62,982 nt of DNA. Origin: an uncultured bacterium. GTDB lineage: Bacteria > Verrucomicrobiota > Kiritimatiellia > RFP12 > UBA1067. Below, in pieces: positions 17,946 to 27,285 of this stretch. Positions within the stretch are counted from its first letter, which is position 1. Each line of letters starts with the position of its first letter. The DNA is taken from contig CADCOC010000012.1 of the NCBI GenBank assembly GCA_902802945.1, positions 1 through 62,982 of the forward strand. The letters run 5' to 3'. The position numbers were made by a program, and so were the translations under genes. Under the pieces are notes generated by a model. The model was not told where the DNA came from. It made no database searches and was given only the letters and a program-made list of their open reading frames with translations.

Positions 17946-20729
17946 TTAACCCTCGGGATCGGGCGGAAGGGCGAAGGCTGCGTCGTCGGCGGGTTGCGAG
18001 CCGTCTGCGGAGGCGTCGGGGGCTTCCGCGCCGCCGTTGAGAAGGGTTTCAGGGTCGACGAGGATTTCGCGTGGGCCGGCACCGCGTGCGGGTCCGATCA
18101 CGCCGCGCTCCTCAAGGAGATCCATGATGCGGGCGGCGTGGTTGTAGCCGATGCCCATACGGCGCTGGAGGTGTGAGATCGAGGCGCGTTTCGTGTCGCG
18201 CACCACTTCAAGGGCACGGCGGAAGAGGCCTTCTTCCTTCGACGCCGTCATGCCGGCGGGCGGCGGCACTCCGCCCACTACGGTGGTGGCCATCGGTTCG
18301 GGCGGGGGTGCATCTCCGCCGCCTTCTCCATCGCCATCCCCGTCCAGAGAGTCTGAAGGATCGTCCTCCTTGACCTTCGCCATGCGCTTTGTGAGGGCCT
18401 CGTCGAATTCGGGGTTGGAGTGTTCGCCGATGAATTCGATGATGCGGTTGATCTCGTCGTCCGAGATGTAAGAGCCCTGTGCGCGGAGGAGGCGTCCGTC
18501 GGACATCTTGAAGAGCATGTCGCCCTTGCCGATGAGCTGTTCGGAGCCTTGGGCGTCGAGGATCGTGCGCGAGTCGATGGAGGACGAGGTCTTGAACGCG
18601 ATGCGTCCGGGGATGTTGGACTTGATCGTGCCGGTGATGACCTTCGTATCGGGGCGCTGCGTGGCGAGGATGAGGTGGATGCCTGTCGCGCGCGCGAGGG
18701 CGGTGAGGCGGGCGATGACGGGCTCCACCTCCTTGCCGGCGGCCTGCATGATGTCCGCAACCTCGTCGATGATGATGACGATGTACGGGATCGTGCGGGG
18801 CATGTCCTTGTCGCCCAGCTGCTCCTCGCCGCCGAACATGTCTGGCTGGGCGACGGTCTTGCGCGTGTTGAAGTCCACGATGTTACGGCATCCGGCGCGG
18901 GCGAACATCTTGAGGCGCTTCTCCATCTCCACGAGCGCGGCGCGGAGGGCGAACACGACTTTCTTCGTGTCGTTGATGATGGGGACTAGCAGGTGCGGCA
19001 GCTGGTTGTAGGACGTGAACTCCACGCGCTTGGGGTCGACCATGATGAACTTGAGCTGCTGGGGCGTGCGGCACATCAGGAGTCCGTTGATGATCGAGTT
19101 GAGGCACACGGACTTGCCCTGTCCCGTGGCGCCGGCGACGAGCAGGTGCGGGAGCTTCGCGAGGTCCACGACGAGGTCGTTGCCGGCGGCGTCCTTACCG
19201 AGCAGAAGGGGGACCTGGAACTTGCTGGGGCTGTTCTTCTGCCAGAGCTCGCCGTCGATGATTTCGCGGAAGTGGACGGAGGCGGGTTTGAGGTTCGGCA
19301 CCTCGATGCCGACGGCGCTCTTACCGGGGATTGGGGCCTCGATGCGCAGCGAGGTGGCCTGGAGGGCCATCTGGAGGTTGCGGGCAAGGCCGGCGACCTT
19401 TTCGACGCGCGTGCCGAGGTCGAGGGTGAGGGCGTACTGGGTGACGACGGGTCCGGCCACGTAGTAGGCGAGCTCCGCGTTGACGTCGAACACCTTGAGA
19501 GTGTCGATGAGACGCTGTGCCATTGCGGCCACGTTCTCGCCGGGTCCGCCTTCACGCTTTGGCACTGGGTTCAGCAGATCGGTGGAGGGGACGATGTAGG
19601 GTCCCTTGTCCGCAGGGGCGTCGCCTTCGGGCGCGGTTGCTGCTGCCGGGGCGGGCGTTGCCGCTGGCGTCGGCGGTGGCTGTGGCGGCTGGGGAGCGAC
19701 AGTGCGCACGGGCGTAATGGCAGGTGCGGTGGCGGGACGCGCGGCAGGCGTCTCGCGTGGCGGGAAGAAGTCGATCGGACCGTTCGCCGATGCCTCGCGT
19801 TCGGCCTTGAGTCGGGCGCGGATGGCTTCGCGCTCTGCCTCTTCTTTGCGACGCTGCTCCTCGCGGGCCAGTCTCTCGGCTTCGCGCTCGGCCTCCCTGG
19901 CGGCGCGTTCGGCTTCTTTGGCAGCGCGTTCTGCCTCCCTTGCCGCCTTGCGCTCCTCTCGGGCGATGCGCTCCCTCTCGCGCTCCTCTTCCTTGGCGGC
20001 CTTGGCTGCGGCCTTCTCGTCGGCAATGCGCTGCTTCTCGGCGAGGCGAGCGGCAAGGGCCGCTTCCTTTGCGGCCCTGGCTGCTGCTGCTGCTGCGTCC
20101 GGATCGTCAACGTCGTCCAGGTCGTCGTCACGGTGACGATCGGCGGCCCAGTCCGTCAGGCGGGCGAGGCCGGATACGATGTTGCGCGGCCCCGCGATGA
20201 TGAACAGGGAAAGGACGGCAAGGCAGATCATGAGCACGCTTGCGCCGAAAGGCGCCAAGTGGTAGACGAGACAGCGCGTCATCACGAGGTATCCCACTGC
20301 GCCGCCGGCGTTTGGTTCGATGTTAAGGTCGCGCAGGAGGGGCGCGATGGTCGGCGAGGTCCCGGCCACCTGGAGCAGGCATGTGGCGGAGAACACTAGC
20401 AGGACGACGCCAATCGTGCGGCGTCCGGGATGGCACGTGTTCCCAAGTATGAGTCGGAGGCCCATGTACACGCAGATTGCCGGAACGCTCCAGATGCCGA
20501 GGCCTACGAACTGGTAGCCGATGTAGGCGAACCAGTCACCGGCTATACCTACGAGGTTGGATGACGCCGATGCCGGGATGCAGAGGTCGGATATGTCGCG
20601 CCAGTTGTATGTACACAGCGCTAGGAGGGGGAACAGCGCGATGGGAAACATGAAGAACCCGATTATGCGGCGCCGCACGCGGGATTCTGTTTCTGCCGGG
20701 TTGGATGAGGATGTGGGCTGTGGCTGCAT
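17946..20729 (-). CDS. ftsK: DNA translocase FtsK/SpoIIIE
   Basis: 927 residues in the standard order. Four N-terminal membrane helices lie between about 25 and 190. A long Ala/Glu/Arg/Lys-rich helical linker follows (about 205-305), then a Pro/Ala-rich stretch. The motor domain has Walker A GATGQGKS (about 532-540) and Walker B IVIIIDEVAD (about 647-656). A C-terminal gamma winged helix (about 830-890; RRALEVVRDTKRASISHLQRRMGIGYNHAARIMD, quoted in pieces by position) completes it. It anchors at the division septum and pumps chromosome ends; gamma would read KOPS-like sites. It is the last gene of the ftsH-folP-dacA cluster, 14 bases after the CdaR-like ORF. The linker is shorter than in E. 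coli FtsK. Confidence 0.93.
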   Translation of the reverse strand: MQPQPTSSSNPAETESRVRRRIIGFFMFPIALFPLLALCTYNWRDISDLCIPASASSNLVGIAGDWFAYIGYQFVGLGIWSVPAICVYMGLRLILGNTCHPGRRTIGVVLLVFSATCLLQVAGTSPTIAPLLRDLNIEPNAGGAVGYLVMTRCLVYHLAPFGASVLMICLAVLSLFIIAGPRNIVSGLARLTDWAADRHRDDDLDDVDDPDAAAAAARAAKEAALAARLAEKQRIADEKAAAKAAKEEERERERIAREERKAAREAERAAKEAERAAREAEREAERLAREEQRRKEEAEREAIRARLKAEREASANGPIDFFPPRETPAARPATAPAITPVRTVAPQPPQPPPTPAATPAPAAATAPEGDAPADKGPYIVPSTDLLNPVPKREGGPGENVAAMAQRLIDTLKVFDVNAELAYYVAGPVVTQYALTLDLGTRVEKVAGLARNLQMALQATSLRIEAPIPGKSAVGIEVPNLKPASVHFREIIDGELWQKNSPSKFQVPLLLGKDAAGNDLVVDLAKLPHLLVAGATGQGKSVCLNSIINGLLMCRTPQQLKFIMVDPKRVEFTSYNQLPHLLVPIINDTKKVVFALRAALVEMEKRLKMFARAGCRNIVDFNTRKTVAQPDMFGGEEQLGDKDMPRTIPYIVIIIDEVADIMQAAGKEVEPVIARLTALARATGIHLILATQRPDTKVITGTIKSNIPGRIAFKTSSSIDSRTILDAQGSEQLIGKGDMLFKMSDGRLLRAQGSYISDDEINRIIEFIGEHSNPEFDEALTKRMAKVKEDDPSDSLDGDGDGEGGGDAPPPEPMATTVVGGVPPPAGMTASKEEGLFRRALEVVRDTKRASISHLQRRMGIGYNHAARIMDLLEERGVIGPARGAGPREILVDPETLLNGGAEAPDASADGSQPADDAAFALPPDPEG

Positions 20730-20743
20730 TGTGCGGAAACTTT

Positions 20744-20896
20744 CTATTGGCTTGCCCGCCTGAACAGCGGCGGGTCAGAACGGCCGTGCGATGTCTTGAT
20801 GGAGTCTCGTACGGCGTAGAAAACGATGATGGCGAGGATTAGCGCCAGGAGCTTGAGCCCGAAGTTGCTCGTGAAGAAAGCGATTATTGATTTCAT
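20744..20896 (-). CDS. 50-residue single-pass membrane peptide resembling the N-terminus of CdaR/YbbR
   Basis: The start ATG overlaps the dacA stop by four bases (ATGA). The sequence opens KSIIAFFTSNFGLKLLALIL and continues as a hydrophobic helix, then a short basic/polar tail to the stop at 20744. The NFGLKLLALILA pattern is what begins CdaR (YbbR), the membrane regulator normally encoded right after the diadenylate cyclase. The YbbR repeats that make up the rest of CdaR are absent. It may be a minimal DacA partner or a truncated relic. Exact coupling to dacA and an undamaged frame favour a real gene. The ftsK start follows 14 bases later. Confidence 0.6.
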   Translation of the reverse strand: MKSIIAFFTSNFGLKLLALILAIIVFYAVRDSIKTSHGRSDPPLFRRASQ

Positions 20897-21855
20897 GCCT
20901 CCTTGCCCTCCTTGTCTTTTTGGGGTTCATCGCCTTTTTTCGGTTCGTCGCCTTTTTTGGAGTCGTCGCCCGTCGCTTCCTTCGCTGGGGCGGCGGCGTC
21001 GTGCCGGCGGCGGAAAAGTCTCGCGGCCTTGTCCGTGCGGCGCTTCATCCAGTCGGCCATGGCCTCGGACGTCGTCTTCTGCTGCGGCATGGCCTTGCGG
21101 ATCCAGCGCAGTACGGCCATGCGCGAGTTCTCCTCGGCGTCAGGGTAGCGGATGAGCCGGCCATTGTGGGCAACGGACACACGTCCAGTCTCCTCGGAGA
21201 CCGCGATCACGAGCGCGTCCGTCTGCTCGCTAAGCCCCACCGCCGCGCGGTGGCGCATGCCGGACGTGGAGAGGTCGCCCTTGCTGGAGACGGGGAATAG
21301 ACAGTGCGCGGCGGCCACGCGGCCGTGGCGTATCACCACTCCTCCGTCGTGGAGCGGCATCGGCTCCGTGAAGATGGAGAAGAACAGTTCACTTGAGATG
21401 ATCGCGTCGAGCTCAACGCCGGTCGTCTCGAAGCCGCGCAGGGAGATACCTCGCTCAAACGCTATTAGCGCTCCGATGCGGCGCCTCGCGAGCTTGAAGA
21501 TGATCGTCGTGAGGTCTTCAGGCGACACGCGGCCGCCAAGAATCGCGTGCGTGCGCGTGCGGTCCTGGAAGAGGAACGACCCCATGGCCGCGAGGAAGCG
21601 CCTGATCTCGTCCTGGAAAATCACGACAGATGACAGCGCGAGATAGAGGAGCAGCCAACCGATGATCACGGAGAGCACGTCGAAGCGGAACACGAGCGTA
21701 AACGCGACGAGAAGGGCGAAGAGAACTCCTGCGCCCATAAGCACCTGTCCGAACCTTGAGCCACGCGCTCCTTTGAGGATGGCGTAGATCACGAGGTAGA
21801 GGATGAAAATCTGGATGACGTCCGGAACGTAGGACATCAGATGGTACCAGTCCAT
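20893..21855 (-). CDS. dacA: Diadenylate cyclase, CdaA/DacA type (c-di-AMP synthase)
   Basis: Start chosen at MDWYHLM (21855). The open frame runs further upstream, but that part is Arg-rich out-of-frame translation of folP. The 320-residue protein has three N-terminal membrane helices (about 8-28, 35-55, 60-80), then the DAC domain. It makes c-di-AMP from two ATP. The usual DGA motif reads LHDGGVVIR (about 164-172), Ala replaced by Gly; the RHR motif is intact (SGMRHRAAVG, about 197-206). The last 60 residues are an Asp/Lys-rich charged tail (KKGDEPKKGDEP). The start overlaps folP by 19 bases, and the stop overlaps the CdaR-like ORF. Confidence 0.88.
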   Translation of the reverse strand: MDWYHLMSYVPDVIQIFILYLVIYAILKGARGSRFGQVLMGAGVLFALLVAFTLVFRFDVLSVIIGWLLLYLALSSVVIFQDEIRRFLAAMGSFLFQDRTRTHAILGGRVSPEDLTTIIFKLARRRIGALIAFERGISLRGFETTGVELDAIISSELFFSIFTEPMPLHDGGVVIRHGRVAAAHCLFPVSSKGDLSTSGMRHRAAVGLSEQTDALVIAVSEETGRVSVAHNGRLIRYPDAEENSRMAVLRWIRKAMPQQKTTSEAMADWMKRRTDKAARLFRRRHDAAAPAKEATGDDSKKGDEPKKGDEPQKDKEGKEA

Positions 21856-22595
21856 GTCGATCCTCCTTCCTTGGCGAGCGCGCCCACTACGGACAGCGCC
21901 TCCTTGGTCTCTTTCACGTCGTGTACGCGCACAACGCTGACACCGCACATCGCGCACCACACGGCCACGCCGACGCTGCCGCCGAGGCGGCGGGCAGGCT
22001 CGGCCTCTCCGCTGAGCGCGCCGACCACGCGCTTGCGCGACGCGCCCACGAGCACAGGCCCACGCGCCGCGAGTCTGCGTAGCGAGCCGAGAATCGCGAT
22101 GTCCTCCTCGCGCGTGGTGTCGAAGCCGACCATCGGGTCCTGCAGCACCTGCGAGCCGATGGGACGGTAGTCCTTCGCCGGCACCACGAAACCGCAACCG
22201 CTCTTTTCCACGAGCTGCCACATCTCGTCGCTGGGCGTGAAGACGCAGTTGATGATCGCGGCGCCGGCGTCGAGCGCGCGCTGCGCCGTCTCGGGGTGGT
22301 AGGTGTCCACGGAAATTGGAACGTTCGGCAGTTCACGAAGAATCTGGCGCAGGACGGCGTTGAGGCGCGCCCATTCGGCGGCGGCGGAGAGGGGACGGTG
22401 TCCGGGGCGCGTCGATTCCGCGCCCACGTCGATGATGTCGGCGCCGTCGCGCACGAGGGCGCGCGCGTGGGAGACGGCGTCGCCTGGGCGGAGATAGAGC
22501 CCGCCGTCGGAGAACGAGTCCGGCGTCACGTTCACGATACCCATCACGCGCGTGGACGCGAGGTCGATGCTAAACTGCCGGCACGTCCACGTCAT
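21837..22595 (-). CDS. folP: Dihydropteroate synthase
   Basis: Start chosen at MTWTCRQFS (22595). Upstream in the same frame is Arg/Ser-rich shadow sequence of ftsH. The 252-residue TIM barrel, slightly short for the family, has the DHPS signatures VNVTPDSFSDGG (about 21-32), DVGAESTRPG (about 54-63), ISVDTYH, and GASRKRVVG (about 189-197, the GxSRKxF loop), ending in RVHDV. It condenses p-aminobenzoate with dihydropterin pyrophosphate in folate synthesis. The canonical DINDVSG strand reads IINCVF, a divergence. It overlaps ftsH by 26 bases and dacA by 19. Confidence 0.9.
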   Translation of the reverse strand: MTWTCRQFSIDLASTRVMGIVNVTPDSFSDGGLYLRPGDAVSHARALVRDGADIIDVGAESTRPGHRPLSAAAEWARLNAVLRQILRELPNVPISVDTYHPETAQRALDAGAAIINCVFTPSDEMWQLVEKSGCGFVVPAKDYRPIGSQVLQDPMVGFDTTREEDIAILGSLRRLAARGPVLVGASRKRVVGALSGEAEPARRLGGSVGVAVWCAMCGVSVVRVHDVKETKEALSVVGALAKEGGSTWTGTI

Positions 22596-24516
22596 CGTGT
22601 TTCCTTTCAAGTCCGAGGAGTTTCTCCACGTCGCGTCCGTCCATGGTCTCCTGCTCAAGCAGCGTTTTCGCGAGCAGCTCGAGCTTGTCGCGGTTCTGCT
22701 TGATGAGCTTGGCCGCACGCGCGTAGCAGTCCTCGATGATCCGGCGCACTTCCTGGTCGATCGCCTCTGCGGTCTTCTGCGAGTAGGGAGGCGGGGCCTC
22801 CGAGACCGAGAGCGCATTCGGCTCGATGAAGGCCTGGAAGCCAAAGGCGTCCGACATGCCGAAGCGGCAGACCATGCCGCGCGCGATCTGCGTTGCGTAG
22901 GCGATGTCCTGGGCGGCGCCCGTGGAAATGTCCTTCGTGAGCGTCTCCTCGCCGATGCGTCCGCCGCAGCACATCGTGATTGCATCAAGGAAGTACGACT
23001 TCGAGCGGTTCAGGACGTCCTTCTCGGGAAGGCTCATCGTCACGCCGAGGGCGCGTCCGCGCGGTATGATGCTCACCTTGTGGAGCGGATCGGCGTTCGG
23101 GAGAAGAAGCTGGAGAAGGGCGTGCCCGGCCTCGTGCCACGCCGTGGTCTCGTATTCCTTGCGCGTGTAGCCGGCGGACTTCCGCTCGCTGCCCCAGAAC
23201 ACCTTGTCGCGCGCCTCCTCGAGGACGGAATGCGGAATCGCGTCAAGACCCTTGCGCGCGGAGAGGAGTGCGGCCTCGTTGATGATGTTCGCGAGATCGG
23301 CGCCGGAGTGTCCGCTCGTCCCGCGCGCGAGACGTTCGAGGTCCACGTCGTCCGCGAGCTTCACTTTCGCGGCGTGGATCTTCAGGATGGCCTCACGTCC
23401 TTTCAGGGTTGGGAGGTCAACGTTCACCTGGCGGTCGAAGCGGCCGGGACGCAGAAGGGCGGGGTCGAGGATGTCGGGACGGTTCGTCGCGGCAATCACG
23501 ATCACGCCGTCGTTCGTGCCGAAGCCGTCCATCTCCACGAGCATCGCGTTGAGCGTCTGGTCCGCCACGCGCTGCGACATCATGCCGCCCGCGTTGCGCT
23601 TCTGTCCGACGGAGTCAATTTCGTCGATGAAGATGATGCACGGCGCGGACTTCTTGCCCTGCTCGAAGAGGTCGCGCACGCGGCTTGCGCCCACGCCCAC
23701 GAACATTTCCTCGAAGTCGCTGCCGCTGATCGAGTAGAAGGGCACTCCCGCCTCGCCGGCGATAGCCTTCGCGAGAAGCGTCTTGCCCGTTCCGGGCGGT
23801 CCCACGAGGAGGATGCCGCGCGGGATGCGCGCGCCGAGCTTGGTGAACTTCTTCGGCTCCTTGAGGAACTCGACGATCTCCGCCACGTCCTCCTTCGCCT
23901 CGTCCACGCCCGCCACGTCCTTGAACGTCACGCGGTCCTTCTTGTTGCCGTCCATGAGCCGGGCCTTCGACTTGCCGAAGGAGAACGGCCCGCCCGAACC
24001 GCCCAGCATGCGGCGGTAGATGAAGAACCAGAGCAGCGCGGCGAACACTCCGAAGATGAGAAGCTGCTGCATGAAAGGTCCGAGCAGCGGCTCCTCTTCC
24101 TCCACGGGACAGCTCACCCCGCGCGCTACTAGGAATTCCGTGAGCTTCTCGTTCTCGCCCGGAACGAGGTTCACGCGGAACCTCACTGGCGCGCCGGCTT
24201 CTGACTTCCTCTCGCCGGCTAGGTAGGTGCTTCCGCTTTCCAGCGCGCGCACGCGCTTCACCTTCACAACTTGGCCGCTCTCCACGAGCGCGCGGAATTC
24301 GGTCTGCGAAATCGAATCGAACACGGGGCGGTTCGGGTTCATCATGCGCATGGCGAGGAAAGTCGCGGCGATTACGGCGAGGACGACCCATCCGCTGAGC
24401 GGGCCGGGCCTCGCCGCGCCTTTCGGGAGGGCGCGGCGGCGCGGCGTGGATTGTTCAGGCTTCTCCGGCTTTTCGGAGGGTTCGCCTGCGTGTTCTTCTT
24501 TTGTGTCTTCGGACAT
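22570..24516 (-). CDS. ftsH: ATP-dependent zinc metalloprotease FtsH
   Basis: Start set at MSEDTKEEH (24516) because the TATAAT box at 24524 lies inside a longer 5' reading. The 648-residue protein has a charged cytoplasmic start and two membrane helices (about 42-58 and 145-165) around a periplasmic domain. The AAA module has Walker A GPPGTGKT (about 240) and [11 protein letters not shown]. The protease zinc site is HEAGH (about 460). It degrades unfolded and regulatory membrane proteins. It is the first gene of the ftsH-folP-dacA-ftsK run. The divergent gene at 24605 is served by a separate promoter in the same 90-base gap. Confidence 0.93.
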   Translation of the reverse strand: MSEDTKEEHAGEPSEKPEKPEQSTPRRRALPKGAARPGPLSGWVVLAVIAATFLAMRMMNPNRPVFDSISQTEFRALVESGQVVKVKRVRALESGSTYLAGERKSEAGAPVRFRVNLVPGENEKLTEFLVARGVSCPVEEEEPLLGPFMQQLLIFGVFAALLWFFIYRRMLGGSGGPFSFGKSKARLMDGNKKDRVTFKDVAGVDEAKEDVAEIVEFLKEPKKFTKLGARIPRGILLVGPPGTGKTLLAKAIAGEAGVPFYSISGSDFEEMFVGVGASRVRDLFEQGKKSAPCIIFIDEIDSVGQKRNAGGMMSQRVADQTLNAMLVEMDGFGTNDGVIVIAATNRPDILDPALLRPGRFDRQVNVDLPTLKGREAILKIHAAKVKLADDVDLERLARGTSGHSGADLANIINEAALLSARKGLDAIPHSVLEEARDKVFWGSERKSAGYTRKEYETTAWHEAGHALLQLLLPNADPLHKVSIIPRGRALGVTMSLPEKDVLNRSKSYFLDAITMCCGGRIGEETLTKDISTGAAQDIAYATQIARGMVCRFGMSDAFGFQAFIEPNALSVSEAPPPYSQKTAEAIDQEVRRIIEDCYARAAKLIKQNRDKLELLAKTLLEQETMDGRDVEKLLGLERKHDDVDVPAV

Positions 24517-24523
24517 GGCGCGA

Positions 24524-24529
24524 ATTATA
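24524..24529 (-). promoter_or_regulatory. -10 box (TATAAT) of ftsH
   Basis: TATGGTATAAT on the minus strand, seven bases before the chosen ATG. Transcription would begin at the start codon, so a leaderless mRNA is predicted. Confidence 0.5.
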
Positions 24530-24556
24530 CCATATTCGCGTGCGCGCGTCACGGAA

Positions 24557-24568
24557 ATGTGGTAAAAT
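24557..24568 (+). promoter_or_regulatory. Extended -10 of the esterase/DUF1080 gene
   Basis: TGTGGTAAAAT, diverging from the ftsH promoter. A clear ribosome site, GAAGGAG (24591-24597), precedes ATG 24605. Confidence 0.5.
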
Positions 24569-24604
24569 AAAAGTCCTTTTCAAACCATAAGAAGGAGAAT
24601 ACCA

Positions 24605-26077
24605 ATGAAGATGAAATTGTTGCTGGTCGCCGCCGTCATGTGCGGCGCCGTGTTCGGCGGTGCAGAAGTTCCGCTGTGGCCGGAGGGCAAGATTCCCTCG
24701 TGCCAGGAAAAACAGTGCAAGCCGTTCCTCGTGTGGCATACGCCAAAGGAGCTGAAGTCCACCGCTATTCTTATTTCCGTCTCCGGCGGTTCCTACATGG
24801 GTAGCAACATCACCGGGTTTGAGGTGGCGCCGATTCGTGACTACTTCCTCGAGCGCGGCGTGACCGTGGTCACGATGAAATACCGCACGCCGCGTCCGAA
24901 GGGCCTGCCGAAGCACCTCACCGCGTGGCAGGACGCCCAGCGCACCGTGCGCCTCGTGCGCGCCGAGGCCGCGAAGCGCGGACTCGACCCCGAGAACATC
25001 GGCTTCACCGGCTGCAGCGCGGGCGGACACCTCACGCTCCTGGTTGCCGCGTCCTCGCAGACTCCCGCCTACGAGCCGGTCGACGACTTCGACAAGCTGC
25101 CGTGCCACGTGAACTGGGCCGTGCCCGTCTACCCCGCCTACGCGCTCGCCGACGGACTCGACCAGCACAACACGAAGGGCGGCAACGACCTCGCGGACGC
25201 GCTTGACCCCGATCTCAAGTTCGACGCGAAGACCCCGCCGATGTGCCTCATGCACGGCGACGCCGACGGCTGGTCCCCGATGAACAGCGTACGCGTCTAC
25301 CACAAGCTCCGCACGATGGGCATCCCCGCCGAGCTGCACGTGATGGCGCTTGAGCCGCACTGCTTCATGAACGAGCCCACCCCCGGCACGCCTGCCGACA
25401 CGTGGAAGGGCCGCGTGTGGGAATGGGCCGTGAAGATGGACATCGTCTCCGGCCACCCCAACTCCCGCGTCGCCCCCTGGAAACCGCTCTACGACCGCAG
25501 CAAGAAGATCGAAGACCAGTTCGACGTCCAGCGCGGCGTGTGGCACCCGGCGGGCCGCCGCGGCGAGATCACCGCGGAAAAGGACAGCGCGCTCTGGACG
25601 AAGACCGACTACGAGAACTTCGCCCTCGACTTCGAGTACAAGCTCGATCCCGGCGCCAACTCCGGCGTGCTCATCTACTGCTGCAACACGAAGAACTGGA
25701 TCCCCAACGCCGTTGAGATCCAGCTGCTGGACGACTACGCCGAGAAATGGGGCAAGTGCGACCCCAACTGGATGAACGCCTCCCTCTTCGGCCACTGCCC
25801 GCCGCTCAAGCGGAACGTGCGCAAGGCCGGCGAGTGGAACCGCATGACCGTTTACGCGCGCGGCAAGAACATCCAGATCATCTGCAACGGCGAGAAGGTG
25901 ATGGACGCCGACCTCGCCAAGTGGACCGACGCGAAGAAGAACCCAGACGGCACGAAGATCCCGCCGTGGCTCAGCCGTCCGTGGGCCGAGCTCGATACCA
26001 AGGGCAAGGTCGGATTCCAGGGCAAGCACGGCAATGCCAGGCCCTACTTCCGCAACATCCGCATCCGCCCGCTCTGA
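24605..26077 (+). CDS. Secreted alpha/beta-hydrolase (BD-FAE/acetyl-xylan-esterase-like) fused to a DUF1080 (3-keto-disaccharide hydrolase-like) domain
   Basis: The 490-residue protein has a signal peptide (KMKLLLVAAVMCGAVFGGA). Residues about 40-290 are an alpha/beta hydrolase. It has an oxyanion-type SVSGGSYMG, nucleophile elbow GCSAGGH (Ser about 138), MHGDADGW for the acid, and a His in LEPHCF. Residues about 300-490 look like DUF1080/concanavalin-type: LDFEYKLDPGANSGVLIYC, EIQLLDDY, MTVYARGKNIQIICNG, ending YFRNIRIRPL. Esterases of this class deacylate plant polysaccharides; DUF1080 proteins bind or hydrolyse 3-keto-sugars. The fusion suggests work on a modified sugar outside the cytoplasm. 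The enolase-family gene starts three bases after its stop. Confidence 0.78.
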   Translation: MKMKLLLVAAVMCGAVFGGAEVPLWPEGKIPSCQEKQCKPFLVWHTPKELKSTAILISVSGGSYMGSNITGFEVAPIRDYFLERGVTVVTMKYRTPRPKGLPKHLTAWQDAQRTVRLVRAEAAKRGLDPENIGFTGCSAGGHLTLLVAASSQTPAYEPVDDFDKLPCHVNWAVPVYPAYALADGLDQHNTKGGNDLADALDPDLKFDAKTPPMCLMHGDADGWSPMNSVRVYHKLRTMGIPAELHVMALEPHCFMNEPTPGTPADTWKGRVWEWAVKMDIVSGHPNSRVAPWKPLYDRSKKIEDQFDVQRGVWHPAGRRGEITAEKDSALWTKTDYENFALDFEYKLDPGANSGVLIYCCNTKNWIPNAVEIQLLDDYAEKWGKCDPNWMNASLFGHCPPLKRNVRKAGEWNRMTVYARGKNIQIICNGEKVMDADLAKWTDAKKNPDGTKIPPWLSRPWAELDTKGKVGFQGKHGNARPYFRNIRIRPL

Positions 26078-26079
26078 CG

Positions 26080-27246
26080 ATGAAGATCACCGCGATCAAG
26101 ACGATCGTCGTCGACTGCTTCCGCACGAACTGGGTGTTCGCGAAGGTGGAGACCGACGAGGGGCTGCATGGCATCGGCGAAGGTACGCTCGAATACAAGG
26201 AGGCGACGCTCTGCGCCGCCATCCACGACCTCGAGCACGGCCTCGTCGGCAAGGACCCGATGAACGTCGAGGCGCTCTGGCACGACAACTACCGCGACGC
26301 CTACTGGCGCGGCGGCCCCGTGTTCATGAGCGCCCTCTCGGCGGTCGACATGGCGCTCTGGGACATCAAGGGCAAGGCCCTTGGCGTCCCGGTGTGGCAG
26401 CTCATCGGCGGGAAGTGTCGCGACGCCGTTCCGTGTTACGCAAACTGCTGGTTCGCGGGCGCGAAGGAGCCCGAGGAGTTCGCCGCGAAGGCCGTCGCCG
26501 CCGTCGAGAAGGGCTTCAAGGGACTCAAATGGGATCCGTTCGGCAAGAACTACCGCCAGCTCCCGCCCGCCGACTTCAAGAAAGCGATGCGGTGCATCGA
26601 GAAGGTGAAGGAGGCGACGGACGGCAAGGCCGAGATCCTCATCGAGTGCCACGGACGCTTCGACCTCCCCACCGCGCTGCGCCTCTGCAACGCGCTTGCG
26701 CCGTTTGACCCGTACTGGGTGGAGGAGCCGATCATCCCGGACACGATGGAGTCCCTCGCGGACCTCCGCCGCCGCGTCTCCACGCCCATCGCCTGCGGCG
26801 AGCGCCTCTACGGCATCCACGCGATCCGCAGCGCGATCGAGCTGCGCGCGGCCGACTACCTCCAGCCCGACTCGTCGCACGCGGGCGGCATCACCGAGAT
26901 GAAGAAGATCGCCGCGCTCTGCGAGGCGCACCACATCCCGTTCTGCGCGCACAACCCGTCCGGCCCCGTCGCGAACGCCGTCACGCTCGCGCTCGGCGTG
27001 TCCACGCCCGGCTACTGCATCCACGAGACGCTCTTCAACGACGTGCCGTGGCGCAAGGACGTGGTGGACGAGGACGTGAAGTTCGTGGATGGCATGATGT
27101 ATCCCTCCGACCGTCCCGGCCTCGGCATCGAGATCGACGAAATGGCCGCCGCCGCGCATCCGTTCGAGCCGCATTTCCTCCGGCACTACGTGGGCACGCT
27201 CACGAACGTGCGCCCGCCGGACGCTTGCGACTACTATCACGCATGA
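26080..27246 (+). CDS. Enolase-superfamily (mandelate racemase group) sugar-acid dehydratase
   Basis: Start at MKITAIKTIVV (26080), two bases after the upstream stop; the frame is open further 5' but only as shadow. The 388-residue protein has the N-terminal capping domain and barrel metal ligands in order: ECHGRFD (about 187-193), WVEEP (about 213-217), CGERLYG (about 240-246). AHNPSGPVANA (about 289-299) supplies the general-base His region of the galactonate-dehydratase type. The first ligand is Glu in an ECHG context, where Asp is usual. It likely dehydrates an aldonic acid, possibly released by the upstream esterase/keto-sugar protein. Exact substrate unknown. Confidence 0.82.
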   Translation: MKITAIKTIVVDCFRTNWVFAKVETDEGLHGIGEGTLEYKEATLCAAIHDLEHGLVGKDPMNVEALWHDNYRDAYWRGGPVFMSALSAVDMALWDIKGKALGVPVWQLIGGKCRDAVPCYANCWFAGAKEPEEFAAKAVAAVEKGFKGLKWDPFGKNYRQLPPADFKKAMRCIEKVKEATDGKAEILIECHGRFDLPTALRLCNALAPFDPYWVEEPIIPDTMESLADLRRRVSTPIACGERLYGIHAIRSAIELRAADYLQPDSSHAGGITEMKKIAALCEAHHIPFCAHNPSGPVANAVTLALGVSTPGYCIHETLFNDVPWRKDVVDEDVKFVDGMMYPSDRPGLGIEIDEMAAAAHPFEPHFLRHYVGTLTNVRPPDACDYYHA

Positions 27247-27285
27247 CCGTAAAAGCAGGCGAGCCGCAATTCCCCCAAAAACCAC

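Noticed and set aside
18993..20399. 468-codon plus-strand frame opposite ftsK
   Set aside because: Mirror of the ftsK linker and motor; repetitive Gly/Leu/Arg composition.
21856..22221. N-terminal extension of dacA
   Set aside because: The in-frame upstream part is Arg/Gly-rich translation of folP in the wrong frame. MDWYHLM directly precedes the membrane helices, as in other DacA proteins.
22596..22988. N-terminal extension of folP
   Set aside because: Arg/Ser/Pro-rich shadow of ftsH; the DHPS fold starts at MTWTCRQFS.
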